Source: Phycisphaerae bacterium (GTDB taxonomy: Bacteria > Planctomycetota > Phycisphaerae > Phycisphaerales > SM1A02). Taken from it: 64,000 nt of DNA. The notes below the pieces were generated by a model. That model was not told the origin of the DNA, did not search any database, and worked only from the letters and a program-made list of their open reading frames with translations. The position numbers and the translations under genes are program-made. The stretch lies in NCBI GenBank assembly GCA_002711415.1, contig PARI01000010.1, positions 1 to 64,000 on the forward strand. The letters run 5' to 3'. This document shows positions 10,605 through 18,637 of this stretch, piece after piece (within the stretch, counting starts at the first letter, position 1; each line of letters begins with the position of its first letter).

Positions 10605-10680
10605 GATGAGGTACCACATGCAGCGCGGGGCCAGGAACCTGCGACGTCCAGCCGCAAATAAGAAGAACTGGATTTCCAGA

Positions 10681-11751
10681 TCAGGGCCTGTTCAATCGGC
10701 TGATTTGCTTGGCCAATTCCTCAGATATCTTCATGGCACTGGCTGAATCAAGGTGGCTGCCGTCGTACTGGCGAAGTTCGAGCGTGTCAGGCAAGTCCAA
10801 CCAGATGCCACCATGATCCATGAAATCAGTGCGCAGTTGCCTGAAGTCCACGTTGAACAGTTGTTCCTCGTAGGATGCAATATCCTCAGACACTGGCACC
10901 CTGAATGACACCACCATGATCCCCGCGGAGGTCCACTCGCGTGTCTTTGCAAGAAATTGGTGGATATTGCCCTCATCCGTCTCGTACAGATTCTTTCTTT
11001 CCTTGAGTGTCATCTTCCATTGTTCACCAGGGTTCTCGACGTGTCGGTCAGAGGCCACCCAGCCATTGAGATGAAACAACTGATTGTATTCGCCTTTTAT
11101 TGCACTCTTACGGCTTCTGAATGACTCCATGCCTGCCCACAATGCGAACGAACGAATGATCGTATCTGGTCGGTAGCGTCGGAACTGAATGAGACCTTCG
11201 TCGAGGATTCGCTTGAATTGAATAGGAAGTTTGTTATCCAGATTGTCCTGCACTGCATTCGTGTATCCACTGCCAGCCGCTTCCCGGTTCGTGAATGAAA
11301 ATGCGGATATTCCAAAGATGATGGTGGGTACTTCAGCTGAGGCATCAACCACCTCACGAACATAGTCGAGATATGGCGAACTTAATTTTTCACTACTGAA
11401 GCCAATATTCAGTGCCCTGATCTCTAACTGACGCTCGAAGATTGATGGGTCAACACCACGGTATACACGGGAATCACCTGCAATGACCAATGGACATTCC
11501 TCGATCCAGTTGGCCTTCATCATCCAATACCAATCTGGATCCCTCGACTCTTGAGGATCGTTCCGTGTGAGTCCGATCAACAGGACAAGGGCAAATGCGA
11601 CGGCCATGGTGATGGCTGCAGGATCCCTGTAAGCAGGACAACCACGTTGATCAGGGCCCGGTGGCAACCAGTTGATCGTCGGATCTGGAGAATCATAGAT
11701 GATCGACTCTGCATCCCGTGTTTTAGAACTGGAAGTAGATGAACTCATCAC
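10681..11751 (-). CDS. Membrane-anchored SGNH-like protein (AlgJ/AlgX/DltD-type acetylation partner)
   Basis: A 356-residue protein with one N-terminal membrane anchor (AITMAVAFALVLLIGLT). A periplasmic SGNH-hydrolase-like domain follows: block I is VIAGDSRVYRGVDPS, and the C-terminal catalytic-type Asp/His block is YDGSHLDSASAM. Proteins of this kind act with an MBOAT membrane acyltransferase to put O-acetyl groups on an extracellular polysaccharide or wall polymer. The MBOAT gene is immediately upstream, and the two coding regions overlap by 29 bp. The substrate cannot be told from the sequence. The gene has visibly lower GC than its surroundings. A weak hairpin with a T-rich tail follows on the minus strand near 10657-10672. 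Confidence 0.75.
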   Translation of the reverse strand: MMSSSTSSSKTRDAESIIYDSPDPTINWLPPGPDQRGCPAYRDPAAITMAVAFALVLLIGLTRNDPQESRDPDWYWMMKANWIEECPLVIAGDSRVYRGVDPSIFERQLEIRALNIGFSSEKLSSPYLDYVREVVDASAEVPTIIFGISAFSFTNREAAGSGYTNAVQDNLDNKLPIQFKRILDEGLIQFRRYRPDTIIRSFALWAGMESFRSRKSAIKGEYNQLFHLNGWVASDRHVENPGEQWKMTLKERKNLYETDEGNIHQFLAKTREWTSAGIMVVSFRVPVSEDIASYEEQLFNVDFRQLRTDFMDHGGIWLDLPDTLELRQYDGSHLDSASAMKISEELAKQISRLNRP

Positions 11752-13129
11752 CTTGCCCTCTCAGAAAGATCGCCATCAGGATGCCAACAACCACCAGAGT
11801 TCCTCTCCTGAGCTGACTTGACTCTTCAGGTCGCCTGACCATACGCAGTGCCTGCAGGGCCCAGTAACCACTGAATACAAGGCTGAGCAAAAGGGCCATG
11901 CCGGATCCAGCATCCATCGCATCTATCATGCCAACCAATTTCCAGTTACCAAAAAACATGGCGGCAATGATGTCAAAGGCCTGGCCGATTGAATCGGCTC
12001 TGAAGAATATCCAGCCGACAAGCACACCCACCATCGTGATGATCCAGCCCAGGCACTGCCTGAATCGAGAGAGCCCTGCATATGCCACACCAGGGATTCG
12101 CTCAAGCAGGAGAAACAAACCATGCAGCCCTCCCCAGGCAAGAAAAGTCCAGTTTGCGCCATGCCAGAGCCCAGAGATCAGCATCGTGAACATCAGGTTC
12201 ATGTTGGATCGTGCAGCACCGGACCTTGAGCCTCCAAGTGGTATGTAGACATAGTCTCGAAACCATGTAGACAGGGAGATGTGCCATCGCTGCCAGAATT
12301 CCCTGAAACTCCTTGCTGCATACGGCTGTCGAAAATTCTCTGGGTATCGATAGCCAAGCCACCTGGCAATTCCACATGCTATGTCTGAATAGCCGCTGAA
12401 ATCTGCAAAGATCTGGATGGCGAAGAGGATTGCTGCCAACCACCACAACGGAGCATCGGGGGTCACATCAACCTGACCGAAAATGCTGTTGACCACTGGC
12501 GCAATATTGTCGGCAATAACGAGCTTCTTCACGAATCCCCAAGTCGCCTGCTGGACTCCTGCCATACGATTGGCCTTGTTGAAATGGCCCGGCGTCTCGA
12601 GTTGCGGGAGGAGATCTCGTGCACGAACGATCGGGCCTGCTACCAGTTGGGGAAACATCGACAGGTATGAAAAGAAGTGAAGTGGGTTGCGAACAGCGGA
12701 CATGCGACCCATGTATACGTCTATGGTGTAGCTCATCGACTGAAACGTGTAGAAACTGATTCCGATTGGCAGGATCACGGAGTCAGTCCATCCCCACTGA
12801 GCATCAGGAATATCCAGAAAATATCGTAGTTGCTCGACTCCAAAGGACAGGTACTTGAAGAAGACCAGGGAGCCGATGTTTGCAACGATGGAGAAGCACA
12901 GAAGCATGCGACGCCAACCTGGCTTCCGTACCATCAGGTATGCGGCCACGAAGTCGATCAACCCCGTACCCATGAGCAGGAACAGGAAACGCCAATCCCA
13001 CCACCCATAGAAGATGAAGGAAAACACGCAGATGGTCACCCATCTACGGTTGTTTCCTTGTCGAGCCCAATCCCAGGCCATCATCAATGCCAGCATCAGA
13101 ATCAGGAATGGGATCGAAGTAAATGACAT
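11723..13129 (-). CDS. MBOAT family membrane O-acyltransferase (AlgI/DltB-like)
   Basis: A polytopic membrane acyltransferase of 468 residues that moves acetyl (or another acyl) groups across the membrane to a polymer. Family marks are clear: LMVRKPGWRRMLLCFSIVANI, the LPIGISFYTFQSMSYTIDVY block and the long motif YPENFRQPYAARSFREFW with WRHIS-type residues (QRWHISLSTWFRDYVYIPLG). The catalytic-type His is in SGLWHGANWTFLAWGGLHG. The N-terminus is hydrophobic from residue 1. The next gene overlaps by 29 bp and is the expected SGNH partner. Low GC and the flanking repeats suggest acquisition by transfer. No polysaccharide synthesis genes accompany the pair. Confidence 0.9.
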   Translation of the reverse strand: MSFTSIPFLILMLALMMAWDWARQGNNRRWVTICVFSFIFYGWWDWRFLFLLMGTGLIDFVAAYLMVRKPGWRRMLLCFSIVANIGSLVFFKYLSFGVEQLRYFLDIPDAQWGWTDSVILPIGISFYTFQSMSYTIDVYMGRMSAVRNPLHFFSYLSMFPQLVAGPIVRARDLLPQLETPGHFNKANRMAGVQQATWGFVKKLVIADNIAPVVNSIFGQVDVTPDAPLWWLAAILFAIQIFADFSGYSDIACGIARWLGYRYPENFRQPYAARSFREFWQRWHISLSTWFRDYVYIPLGGSRSGAARSNMNLMFTMLISGLWHGANWTFLAWGGLHGLFLLLERIPGVAYAGLSRFRQCLGWIITMVGVLVGWIFFRADSIGQAFDIIAAMFFGNWKLVGMIDAMDAGSGMALLLSLVFSGYWALQALRMVRRPEESSQLRRGTLVVVGILMAIFLRGQGDEFIYFQF

Positions 13130-13165
13130 CTTCTGGTGTGATGAGTCTACTTGAAAGCCAGCGTA

Positions 13166-13270
13166 TCAATAGTGGTTGCAGGACTTGGAAAGACTCAATA
13201 TGCAATGAAAGCCAATTTGGACCATAGTGAAAGTTATGGATACACCTTCTGGTTCCATCTTGACTGACAT
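13166..13270 (-). pseudogene. Truncated 5' copy of dus with its promoter
   Basis: Within the right repeat copy the start of dus is duplicated: MSVKMEPEG against MSVEMEPEG in the real gene. After about nine codons it runs into unrelated low-GC sequence and stops after 34 codons. The TATCAT box 6 nt upstream of the ATG is retained, so this fragment could still be transcribed towards the inserted genes. Confidence 0.8.
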
Positions 13271-13400
13271 GCCAACATGATACAGGTAGGCAACAAGTTC
13301 TCCGGCTGATCAATCGGACGCATCGTCCCCGGCGGAACCATCCTTTGATTCCTGGCCGTGGGCAGTCCTGATACCGGTCCTGTTCAACTTGATCGAGTAC
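13245..13400. repeat. 156-bp direct repeat, right copy
   Basis: Partner of 10449-10604, in the same orientation and without gaps. It contains the intact 3' end and stop codon of the SMP-30-like gene and only the first codons of dus. The right copy therefore belongs with the SMP-30 gene and the left copy with dus. Confidence 0.95.
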
Positions 13401-14272
13401 AGGCCGGTTCGGGCAGTGATGTAAAGCGTGTCGAACTCTGTCCCACCGATCGTGCAGTTGGATGGCCCCTCGGGCACATCGACCGACTCGATGATCGAAC
13501 CATCGGGATCGATGACCAGGATCTTCCGACTGCGCGGCTGCGTGATGTACAGGGTTCCAAGGGTGTCGCAAGTAAGACCATCTCCTCCACCCTCAAGCTT
13601 CGCCAGCCTGCCACCCTTCCCAAGAACGCCCGGCGATGTGATCGAGTAGGCCATGAGCTCGGGCTGACCTGCAGGAAGCACGTACAGGGTCTTCATGTCG
13701 GGCGAGAGAAGGATCCCATTGGGTCGCCTGAATCCATCAAGGATCCTCGTCACCTTGCCGCCGGAATCGCTGTAGTAGACCGCTTCATCAAGAGTCGAAT
13801 CCGGATTCCGCCAGTACGCAGGATCCGTGAAGTAGACGCCGCCATGCTGATCAAGAGCGAGATCATTGGTCGTGATGAACGGGCTGTCCTCGTACATGGT
13901 CACCAGAGGCGTGATCTTCTTGGTCGCCGGATCGATGCGGACGACACGCCCCTTCTGCCCCTGGCAGGCGACGAGTCGTCCATCCTTGTCGAACTGCAGA
14001 CCGTTGCACCCATCGGTGCGCTCCATCACCGTGTGGATGCTTCCGTCCTCGTCGCAGCGGAGGATCTGTGACCGGGCGATGTCCGTGAACCAGATCCGTC
14101 CACGGCCGTCGGGCGCGGGGCCCTCGGTGAACTCGAATCCACCGGACACCTTCTTCAACTTCCCGTCAAACACGGATCCTGTCTCGCCGACCTGTTCGGG
14201 AGTGCCGGCCTGTTCGGCCTGGATCGAAGCGGACAAAGCGACCATCAAGAACATGAGCATGGAAGTGATCAT
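13310..14272 (-). CDS. Secreted SMP-30/gluconolactonase-like beta-propeller protein
   Basis: A 320-residue protein with a signal peptide (MITSMLMFLMVALSASIQA) and a six-bladed SMP-30/gluconolactonase fold. The metal-binding residues are in the expected places: Glu in FTEGPAPDGRG, Asn in TTNDLALDQHG, Asn in RRPNGILLSPD and Asp in GGGDGLTCDTLG. Family members hydrolyse sugar or other lactones, but many planctomycete paralogues have unknown substrates. The start has a strong GAGGAG site 7 nt upstream (14280-14285). The 3' end lies inside the 156-bp repeat. It was probably the direct upstream neighbour of dus before the insertion. Confidence 0.85.
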   Translation of the reverse strand: MITSMLMFLMVALSASIQAEQAGTPEQVGETGSVFDGKLKKVSGGFEFTEGPAPDGRGRIWFTDIARSQILRCDEDGSIHTVMERTDGCNGLQFDKDGRLVACQGQKGRVVRIDPATKKITPLVTMYEDSPFITTNDLALDQHGGVYFTDPAYWRNPDSTLDEAVYYSDSGGKVTRILDGFRRPNGILLSPDMKTLYVLPAGQPELMAYSITSPGVLGKGGRLAKLEGGGDGLTCDTLGTLYITQPRSRKILVIDPDGSIIESVDVPEGPSNCTIGGTEFDTLYITARTGLYSIKLNRTGIRTAHGQESKDGSAGDDASD

Positions 14273-14295
14273 CGGTGTTCTCCTCGTGAGGCCCC

Positions 14296-14301
14296 ACTAT
14301 A
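14296..14301 (-). promoter_or_regulatory. Putative -10 box of the SMP-30-like gene
   Basis: TATAGT on the minus strand lies 23 nt before the start codon, leaving room for a short leader with the GAGGAG ribosome binding site. In contrast with several neighbours, this gene looks leadered. Confidence 0.4.
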
Positions 14302-14345
14302 CGCCAGGAACCTGGCGACCGAGACAGGACGCTTCGGCGATCGGC

Positions 14346-15119
14346 TCAGGGTGATTCCTCCACGACCAGATCGCCGGTGCCGATGGTTCCCGTGGTGATC
14401 GTCCTGGCATACACGCCCAGGCACGGGCTGGGCCCACCATCGCCCAGTACCAGTGCATTGTGGTCCGCAAGCGTCTTCAGCACCGCCGGATCACCTGGCA
14501 GATCGCCCTGGGCCATGGTGGTCATGATGCAACGCGAACAGGGACGGGTGAACTCGATGACCAGGTCGACGCCTATCCGGATCCTCCTGCCGATCCATTC
14601 GTTTTCCACGAATCCTCCCGTCGATCCCGGGAAGTCGATCAGCAGGTTGGGGCGGAAGCGATCGATGGCCGGTGCAGAATCCGGATGAAGCTGCTCCAGG
14701 TGCGCCATGGTCCCTCGATCGATCACGTGCAGGGGCGCCAGGTCGAAGAAGGCGGGCTGATCGTGCGCGGCGGCTCCCAGCGTCGTGGGAAAACCGAATC
14801 GCCGGCTCAGGAGATCATCGATCCCAGGATCACTGCTGGAATACCTGGCACCGTCGGGAAACTCCAGGATCACCGGGCACGGCCACTCTCCACCACGCTC
14901 CTGCTCGAGATGAACCTCGACATCCATCAGGTTGCCCCACCGCGAAGCCTGCTTCGCAGACGCGGGGCGATCGTCCTGGACATCAAAGAGTGCCAAGCCG
15001 CGATCACCGGGAATACCGTGTTCGCCAACGAAGATGGAATCGACCCGGTGACCACGCATCGACTTGACCGGGTAGAACCAGATCCCGTGAACGAGATGTT
15101 CAGCTTCGGACGCTCCCAC
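14346..15119 (-). CDS. MOSC domain protein
   Basis: A 257-residue protein with the N-terminal MOSC beta-barrel (HGIWFYPVKSMRGHRVDSIF, GDRGLALFDV) and the C-terminal MOSC core (FRPNLLIDFPG, PCSRCIMTT with the conserved Cys). MOSC proteins bind a molybdenum-sulfur cofactor and reduce N-hydroxylated compounds or sulfurate enzymes; the exact substrate here is unknown. The GTG at 15119 is chosen because CAGGAG sits 6 nt upstream and the MOSC fold begins right after. An ATG at 15191 in the same frame would leave only 8 bp to the divergent lipoprotein gene and add 24 residues not seen in the fold. Confidence 0.85.
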   Translation of the reverse strand: MGASEAEHLVHGIWFYPVKSMRGHRVDSIFVGEHGIPGDRGLALFDVQDDRPASAKQASRWGNLMDVEVHLEQERGGEWPCPVILEFPDGARYSSSDPGIDDLLSRRFGFPTTLGAAAHDQPAFFDLAPLHVIDRGTMAHLEQLHPDSAPAIDRFRPNLLIDFPGSTGGFVENEWIGRRIRIGVDLVIEFTRPCSRCIMTTMAQGDLPGDPAVLKTLADHNALVLGDGGPSPCLGVYARTITTGTIGTGDLVVEESP

Positions 15120-15185
15120 GTCATGCTCCTGGACAACCAACCGATGGAATCCGCTGATGGTAGCACCGGATCCACCGAATCGTGG

Positions 15186-15191
15186 TAGCAT
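15186..15191 (+). promoter_or_regulatory. Putative -10 box of the lipoprotein gene
   Basis: TAGCAT ends 8 nt before the ATG at 15200, which implies a leader of only a couple of bases. Confidence 0.3.
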
Positions 15192-15199
15192 CCGCTGCG

Positions 15200-15643
15200 A
15201 TGAAACACTGGAACCACCTCATACTGCTCGTGCTTGCGGCGATGTTCGCGATGTCGATCGGCTGCATCCCCCGCCGATACGACCCGGCCAAGGCGACGAG
15301 AAACTACCCGGCGGAACTGGGCCAGGTCGAGACCGTGAACATGCAGGTCTTTCAACTGTCCCACTCGATCCGGATCGTGAACGCCTCCCCGCAGAACTAC
15401 TCCGACTTCGACCTGTGGATCAACCAGAGGTACATGGTGCACGTGGACTCACTGGAGGCTGGCCAGTCCATCGAGATCTCGATGAACGACATGTGGGACG
15501 TCAGGGGCGACGGCCCGAATCCGGGTGGGTGGTTCCGATGGTACGACCCCACCCCGATCAGGCTAGTGCAGATCCAGGCCGACCAGGAGAGTCCGCTGAT
15601 CGGCCTCGTGGCGATCCTCCCCGAGGACGAGAGAGAAGACTGA
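15200..15643 (+). CDS. Predicted lipoprotein, unknown function
   Basis: A 147-residue protein that begins with a lipoprotein signal: basic start, hydrophobic core (LILLVLAAMFA), then the lipobox SIGC with Cys at residue 23. The mature part has no family I recognise. It contains an NASPQNYSDFDLWINQRYMV segment that resembles a small beta-sandwich. The ATG at 15200 is preferred to an in-frame GTG at 15182 because the signal peptide begins there. The nitrilase gene follows 17 bp downstream, probably in the same transcript. It is likely an inner- or outer-membrane lipoprotein facing the periplasm. Confidence 0.7.
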   Translation: MKHWNHLILLVLAAMFAMSIGCIPRRYDPAKATRNYPAELGQVETVNMQVFQLSHSIRIVNASPQNYSDFDLWINQRYMVHVDSLEAGQSIEISMNDMWDVRGDGPNPGGWFRWYDPTPIRLVQIQADQESPLIGLVAILPEDERED

Positions 15644-15660
15644 TTCCAGGAGTTCATGTC

Positions 15661-16497
15661 GTGAAGAAGGTGGCCCTGATCAGCCAGGTGTTCCACGATG
15701 ACCAGTCAGGTCCCGACCTGGTGACGCTGCTGAAGCAGGCATCGGGTGATGGCGCCGATATCGCCGTGCTTCCGGAGCTTCCATTGAACCGCTGGTCCCC
15801 CTCGACGGACCGCGTCGATCCCGCGGATGCCGAGCCCCTTGGAGGACCTCGTTGCACCAGGCAGTCCGAGGCCGCTGCCGAGGCGGGAATCACCCTGGTC
15901 GGAGGAGCGATCATTCTTGATGATGACGGGTCGAGGCACAACACGGCACTGGTCTACGGATCCGATGGCCACCTGCTCGGCACCTATGAGAAATGCCATA
16001 TCCCCGATGAGCCCGGATTCCTCGAGATCGCGCACTATGAACCGGGCCGCAAGCCTCCCATGCCGATCCGGTGCGACGGTATCGACATGGGCGTGCAGAT
16101 CTGCTCGGACGTGAATCGACCCGAGGGATCGCACATGCTGGGAGCCTCCGGTGCGGTGCTCATCGTCGCGCCTCGCGCGACCGAGCTGGCCACGTGGCCT
16201 CGATGGAAGCCCGTGCTCGTCGCGAACGCACTGACAAGCTGCTGCTTCGTGGCGAGCGTCAACCGCCCATCTCCGGAGGACGGGGTCCTCATCGGGGGAC
16301 CGTCGTTTGCGGTCGATCCGACCGGACGGATCCTGGTCGAATCAACCGACGTGATCTCATGCTTCCAGGTCGACGTCGATTCGATTCCCGATCGTCGCAT
16401 CGAGTACCCGGGGTACCTGGACATCAGGACGGATCTCTACGTGGAGGGGTGGAAGCGACTCGAGGGCAGGACCTACAAGTGCGTGGATGAATCATGA
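15661..16497 (+). CDS. Carbon-nitrogen hydrolase (nitrilase superfamily)
   Basis: A 278-residue cytosolic hydrolase of the nitrilase/amidase fold, which cleaves amide or nitrile C-N bonds. The Glu-Lys-Cys triad is visible: Glu in VLPELPLNRW, Lys in YEKCHIPDEPGF and Cys in VQICSDVNRPEG. The subgroup (N-carbamoyl-putrescine amidase-like or other) cannot be fixed. The GTG at 15661 is the start, with AGGAG at 15648-15652. The 3' end overlaps the convergent glucan phosphorylase gene by 25 bp. Confidence 0.88.
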   Translation: MKKVALISQVFHDDQSGPDLVTLLKQASGDGADIAVLPELPLNRWSPSTDRVDPADAEPLGGPRCTRQSEAAAEAGITLVGGAIILDDDGSRHNTALVYGSDGHLLGTYEKCHIPDEPGFLEIAHYEPGRKPPMPIRCDGIDMGVQICSDVNRPEGSHMLGASGAVLIVAPRATELATWPRWKPVLVANALTSCCFVASVNRPSPEDGVLIGGPSFAVDPTGRILVESTDVISCFQVDVDSIPDRRIEYPGYLDIRTDLYVEGWKRLEGRTYKCVDES

Positions 16498-18617
16498 TTC
16501 TGGCTCGCATGCGCGGGCCGGTAGGAATCGTTGAGATAGTCCCCGACCATCCTGGTGGCATTGAACTGTGACGGGACCGTGGCCACGCCTTCAAGCGCCC
16601 GCTTGACCCACTTCCGGGGAACGCCCCTGCTGTTTCGATCATAGAACTCCGGAATGATGTCGTTGCTCAGCAGCTTGTAGAGCGCGTTGGCATCATGCTT
16701 GTCCTGCTCGTGTCGGTTCCTGCGTTCGGAGCTGTCACCGATCTGCCAACCGTTCCTGCCATTGAACCCCTCCGGCCACCAACCATCGAGGATCGAGCAG
16801 TTGATGCCGCCATGCATGGGGCATTTCATGCCGCTGGTTCCACTGGCCTCGTGCGGCCTGATCGGATTGTTCAGCCAGACATCGACACCGGAGGTCATCA
16901 TCCGCCCCACGTGCATGTCGTAGTCCTCCAGCAGCGCGATCCGACCCACGAACTCCGGCTTGCGGGCAAGCTGGTAGATCTTCCTCGCATCCTCCTGCCC
17001 GGCGGCATCCTGCGGATGAGGTTTGCCGGCGAACACCAGTTGAACGGGCCGCTTGGCGTTCTGGAGGATACGGCTGAGCCGGTCGTGATCGTAGAGAATC
17101 AGCGGAGCTCGCTTGTAGGTCGCGAACCTGCGGGCGAACCCGATCGTCAGGGCGTCCTCGCTGAACGCGCTGGCGGACATGCCGATCTGATCGGGGCTGT
17201 CCCCCCTGCGACGGGACTGGGCGATCAACCGGTTCCGGAGGAACCAGATGAACCGGCGCCTGAGCTTGTTCCTGAGATCCCAGAATTCGTCTGGATCGAC
17301 ATCGGTCGCCTTGTGCCACGGGGTCTTGCCGAGGGACTGGGTGCCGAACTTGAGAGCGATCCTCTTTCTCCAGAACTCCGCGGCTCCTGGATCAAGCCAT
17401 GTCTGGATGTGGACTCCGTTTGTTATGTGGGTGATGGGCACCTCGTCGGCATCCTTCGCCCCGTAATACCCCTTCCACATCTGCCTGGTCACGTCTCCAT
17501 GAAGCTGCGCGACTCCGTTGACGAACTTCGACTGGTGCAGCGCGAGTGCCGTCATGCAGAACGGCTCGGCATCATCGCCGGTCCGCTCGCTGCCCAGCTG
17601 CTTGATTTCACGCTTCTTCAGCCCGGCCTGGCGGGCCGTGAACTTGATCGCGTTCCACACCTTGTCGGGACAGTACCTGTCGTGCCCTGCGGGCACCGGG
17701 GTGTGCGTGGTGAACACGGTGCTGTTCCTGATTCGATCCCATGCCGAGTCGACATCGAATCCCCTGACCCGGTGATCCCTGAACCGTTCAAGGCCGACGA
17801 AGGCGGCATGTCCCTCGTTCAGGTGATACACGGTCACCTTCTCGCGCAGAGCACGCAACGCAATGACGCCACCGACGCCCAGAATGACCTGTTGCTTCAT
17901 CCGGCGATCAGGCGCACCACGGTACAGACCCTCGGTCAGGAGCTGGTCCTCATCGGAGTTGGATGGAAGGTTGGCATCGAGAAGATAGAGATCCACCCTG
18001 CCGACCTGCATCTTCCAGATGCGAAGTCGCACCAGCCGATCCTCGAGCGGGCAGGTGATCTCGATTCCGGTATCGATGATCGGCATCCTGGAGTAGTCGA
18101 ATGTCTGTCGCAGCACCTCGGTCGAACCATCCGGTGCGTACCGCTGCCTGTAGTACCCCGACTTGTAGAGAAGCCCGACCCCGACGATCGGAATTCCCAG
18201 GTCGGACGCGGCCTTGAGGTGATCGCCTGCGAGGACGCCGAGACCTCCGGAGTACTGCGGGATGCTCTCGTGCAGGGCGTACTCGCAGCAGAAGTAGGCG
18301 ATCTTCATTCCAGCGTCGGACTTCTTCTGGTTCTTCTGGAACCACGATCTGGATTGGAGGTACTCGTCACACCGATCGATCGCCTCCTGGAGGATGCTGC
18401 CCCAGGAGTCATGGGACAGCATGTATTCACGATCAGTCGGATCGCCCTGCCGCAGCACGGCGAGCGGATCGTGGTTGAGGGCCTCCCAGGCTCCCGGGTC
18501 GAGAGCGGCGAACGGACGTCGGCCCACAGGATGCCAGCTCCACCAAAGATTCATCGCCAACTCGTGAAGCTGAGCCAACCTCGTATCGACCGACTTGCGA
18601 CTGTTGCCACTTCCCAT
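16473..18617 (-). CDS. glgP: Alpha-glucan phosphorylase (GT35, MalP/GlgP type)
   Basis: This enzyme phosphorolyses glycogen or maltodextrin to glucose-1-phosphate. The 714-residue protein belongs to the shorter alpha-glucan phosphorylase branch that starts with a distinctive N-terminal domain (LHELAMNLWWSWHPVGRRPF). Key sites are NEGHAAFVGLERF, HYEGYY-like residues (WKGYYGAKDADEVPITHITNGVH) and the PLP-lysine block EASGTSGMKCPMHGG. The start has AGGAG 9 nt upstream. It is the first gene of a minus-strand run that reads phosphorylase, 20-bp gap, malQ; the GH13 gene lies upstream with respect to transcription. The run degrades alpha-glucans. Confidence 0.93.
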   Translation of the reverse strand: MGSGNSRKSVDTRLAQLHELAMNLWWSWHPVGRRPFAALDPGAWEALNHDPLAVLRQGDPTDREYMLSHDSWGSILQEAIDRCDEYLQSRSWFQKNQKKSDAGMKIAYFCCEYALHESIPQYSGGLGVLAGDHLKAASDLGIPIVGVGLLYKSGYYRQRYAPDGSTEVLRQTFDYSRMPIIDTGIEITCPLEDRLVRLRIWKMQVGRVDLYLLDANLPSNSDEDQLLTEGLYRGAPDRRMKQQVILGVGGVIALRALREKVTVYHLNEGHAAFVGLERFRDHRVRGFDVDSAWDRIRNSTVFTTHTPVPAGHDRYCPDKVWNAIKFTARQAGLKKREIKQLGSERTGDDAEPFCMTALALHQSKFVNGVAQLHGDVTRQMWKGYYGAKDADEVPITHITNGVHIQTWLDPGAAEFWRKRIALKFGTQSLGKTPWHKATDVDPDEFWDLRNKLRRRFIWFLRNRLIAQSRRRGDSPDQIGMSASAFSEDALTIGFARRFATYKRAPLILYDHDRLSRILQNAKRPVQLVFAGKPHPQDAAGQEDARKIYQLARKPEFVGRIALLEDYDMHVGRMMTSGVDVWLNNPIRPHEASGTSGMKCPMHGGINCSILDGWWPEGFNGRNGWQIGDSSERRNRHEQDKHDANALYKLLSNDIIPEFYDRNSRGVPRKWVKRALEGVATVPSQFNATRMVGDYLNDSYRPAHASQNHDSSTHL

Positions 18618-18637
18618 TGATCAAGAACTCCTGCGAA

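Larger units (their letters stand above)
10605..13244. other. Inserted low-GC segment carrying an SGNH/MBOAT acetylation pair
   Basis: This segment lies exactly between the two 156-bp repeats. If it is removed together with one repeat copy, dus and the SMP-30-like gene become direct neighbours with a normal short spacer. Hand counts of two lines inside gave 50-52% GC, against about 67% in a line counted outside. No transposase, integrase or short terminal inverted repeat is visible, so the mechanism is unclear: homologous recombination or a tandem duplication carrying foreign DNA are both possible. Confidence 0.75.

Noticed and set aside
10605-13244. Insertion sequence or transposon
   Set aside because: No transposase, integrase, terminal inverted repeat or short target duplication. 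The 156-bp repeats are gene-junction duplicates.
15182-15199. Earlier GTG start for the lipoprotein gene
   Set aside because: The signal peptide begins at the ATG at 15200, and the GTG lies in the likely promoter region.
16695-18620. A 641-codon open frame opposite glgP
   Set aside because: It is the antisense shadow of a long GC-rich gene. The phosphorylase motifs are intact on the minus strand and this frame shows no family motif.
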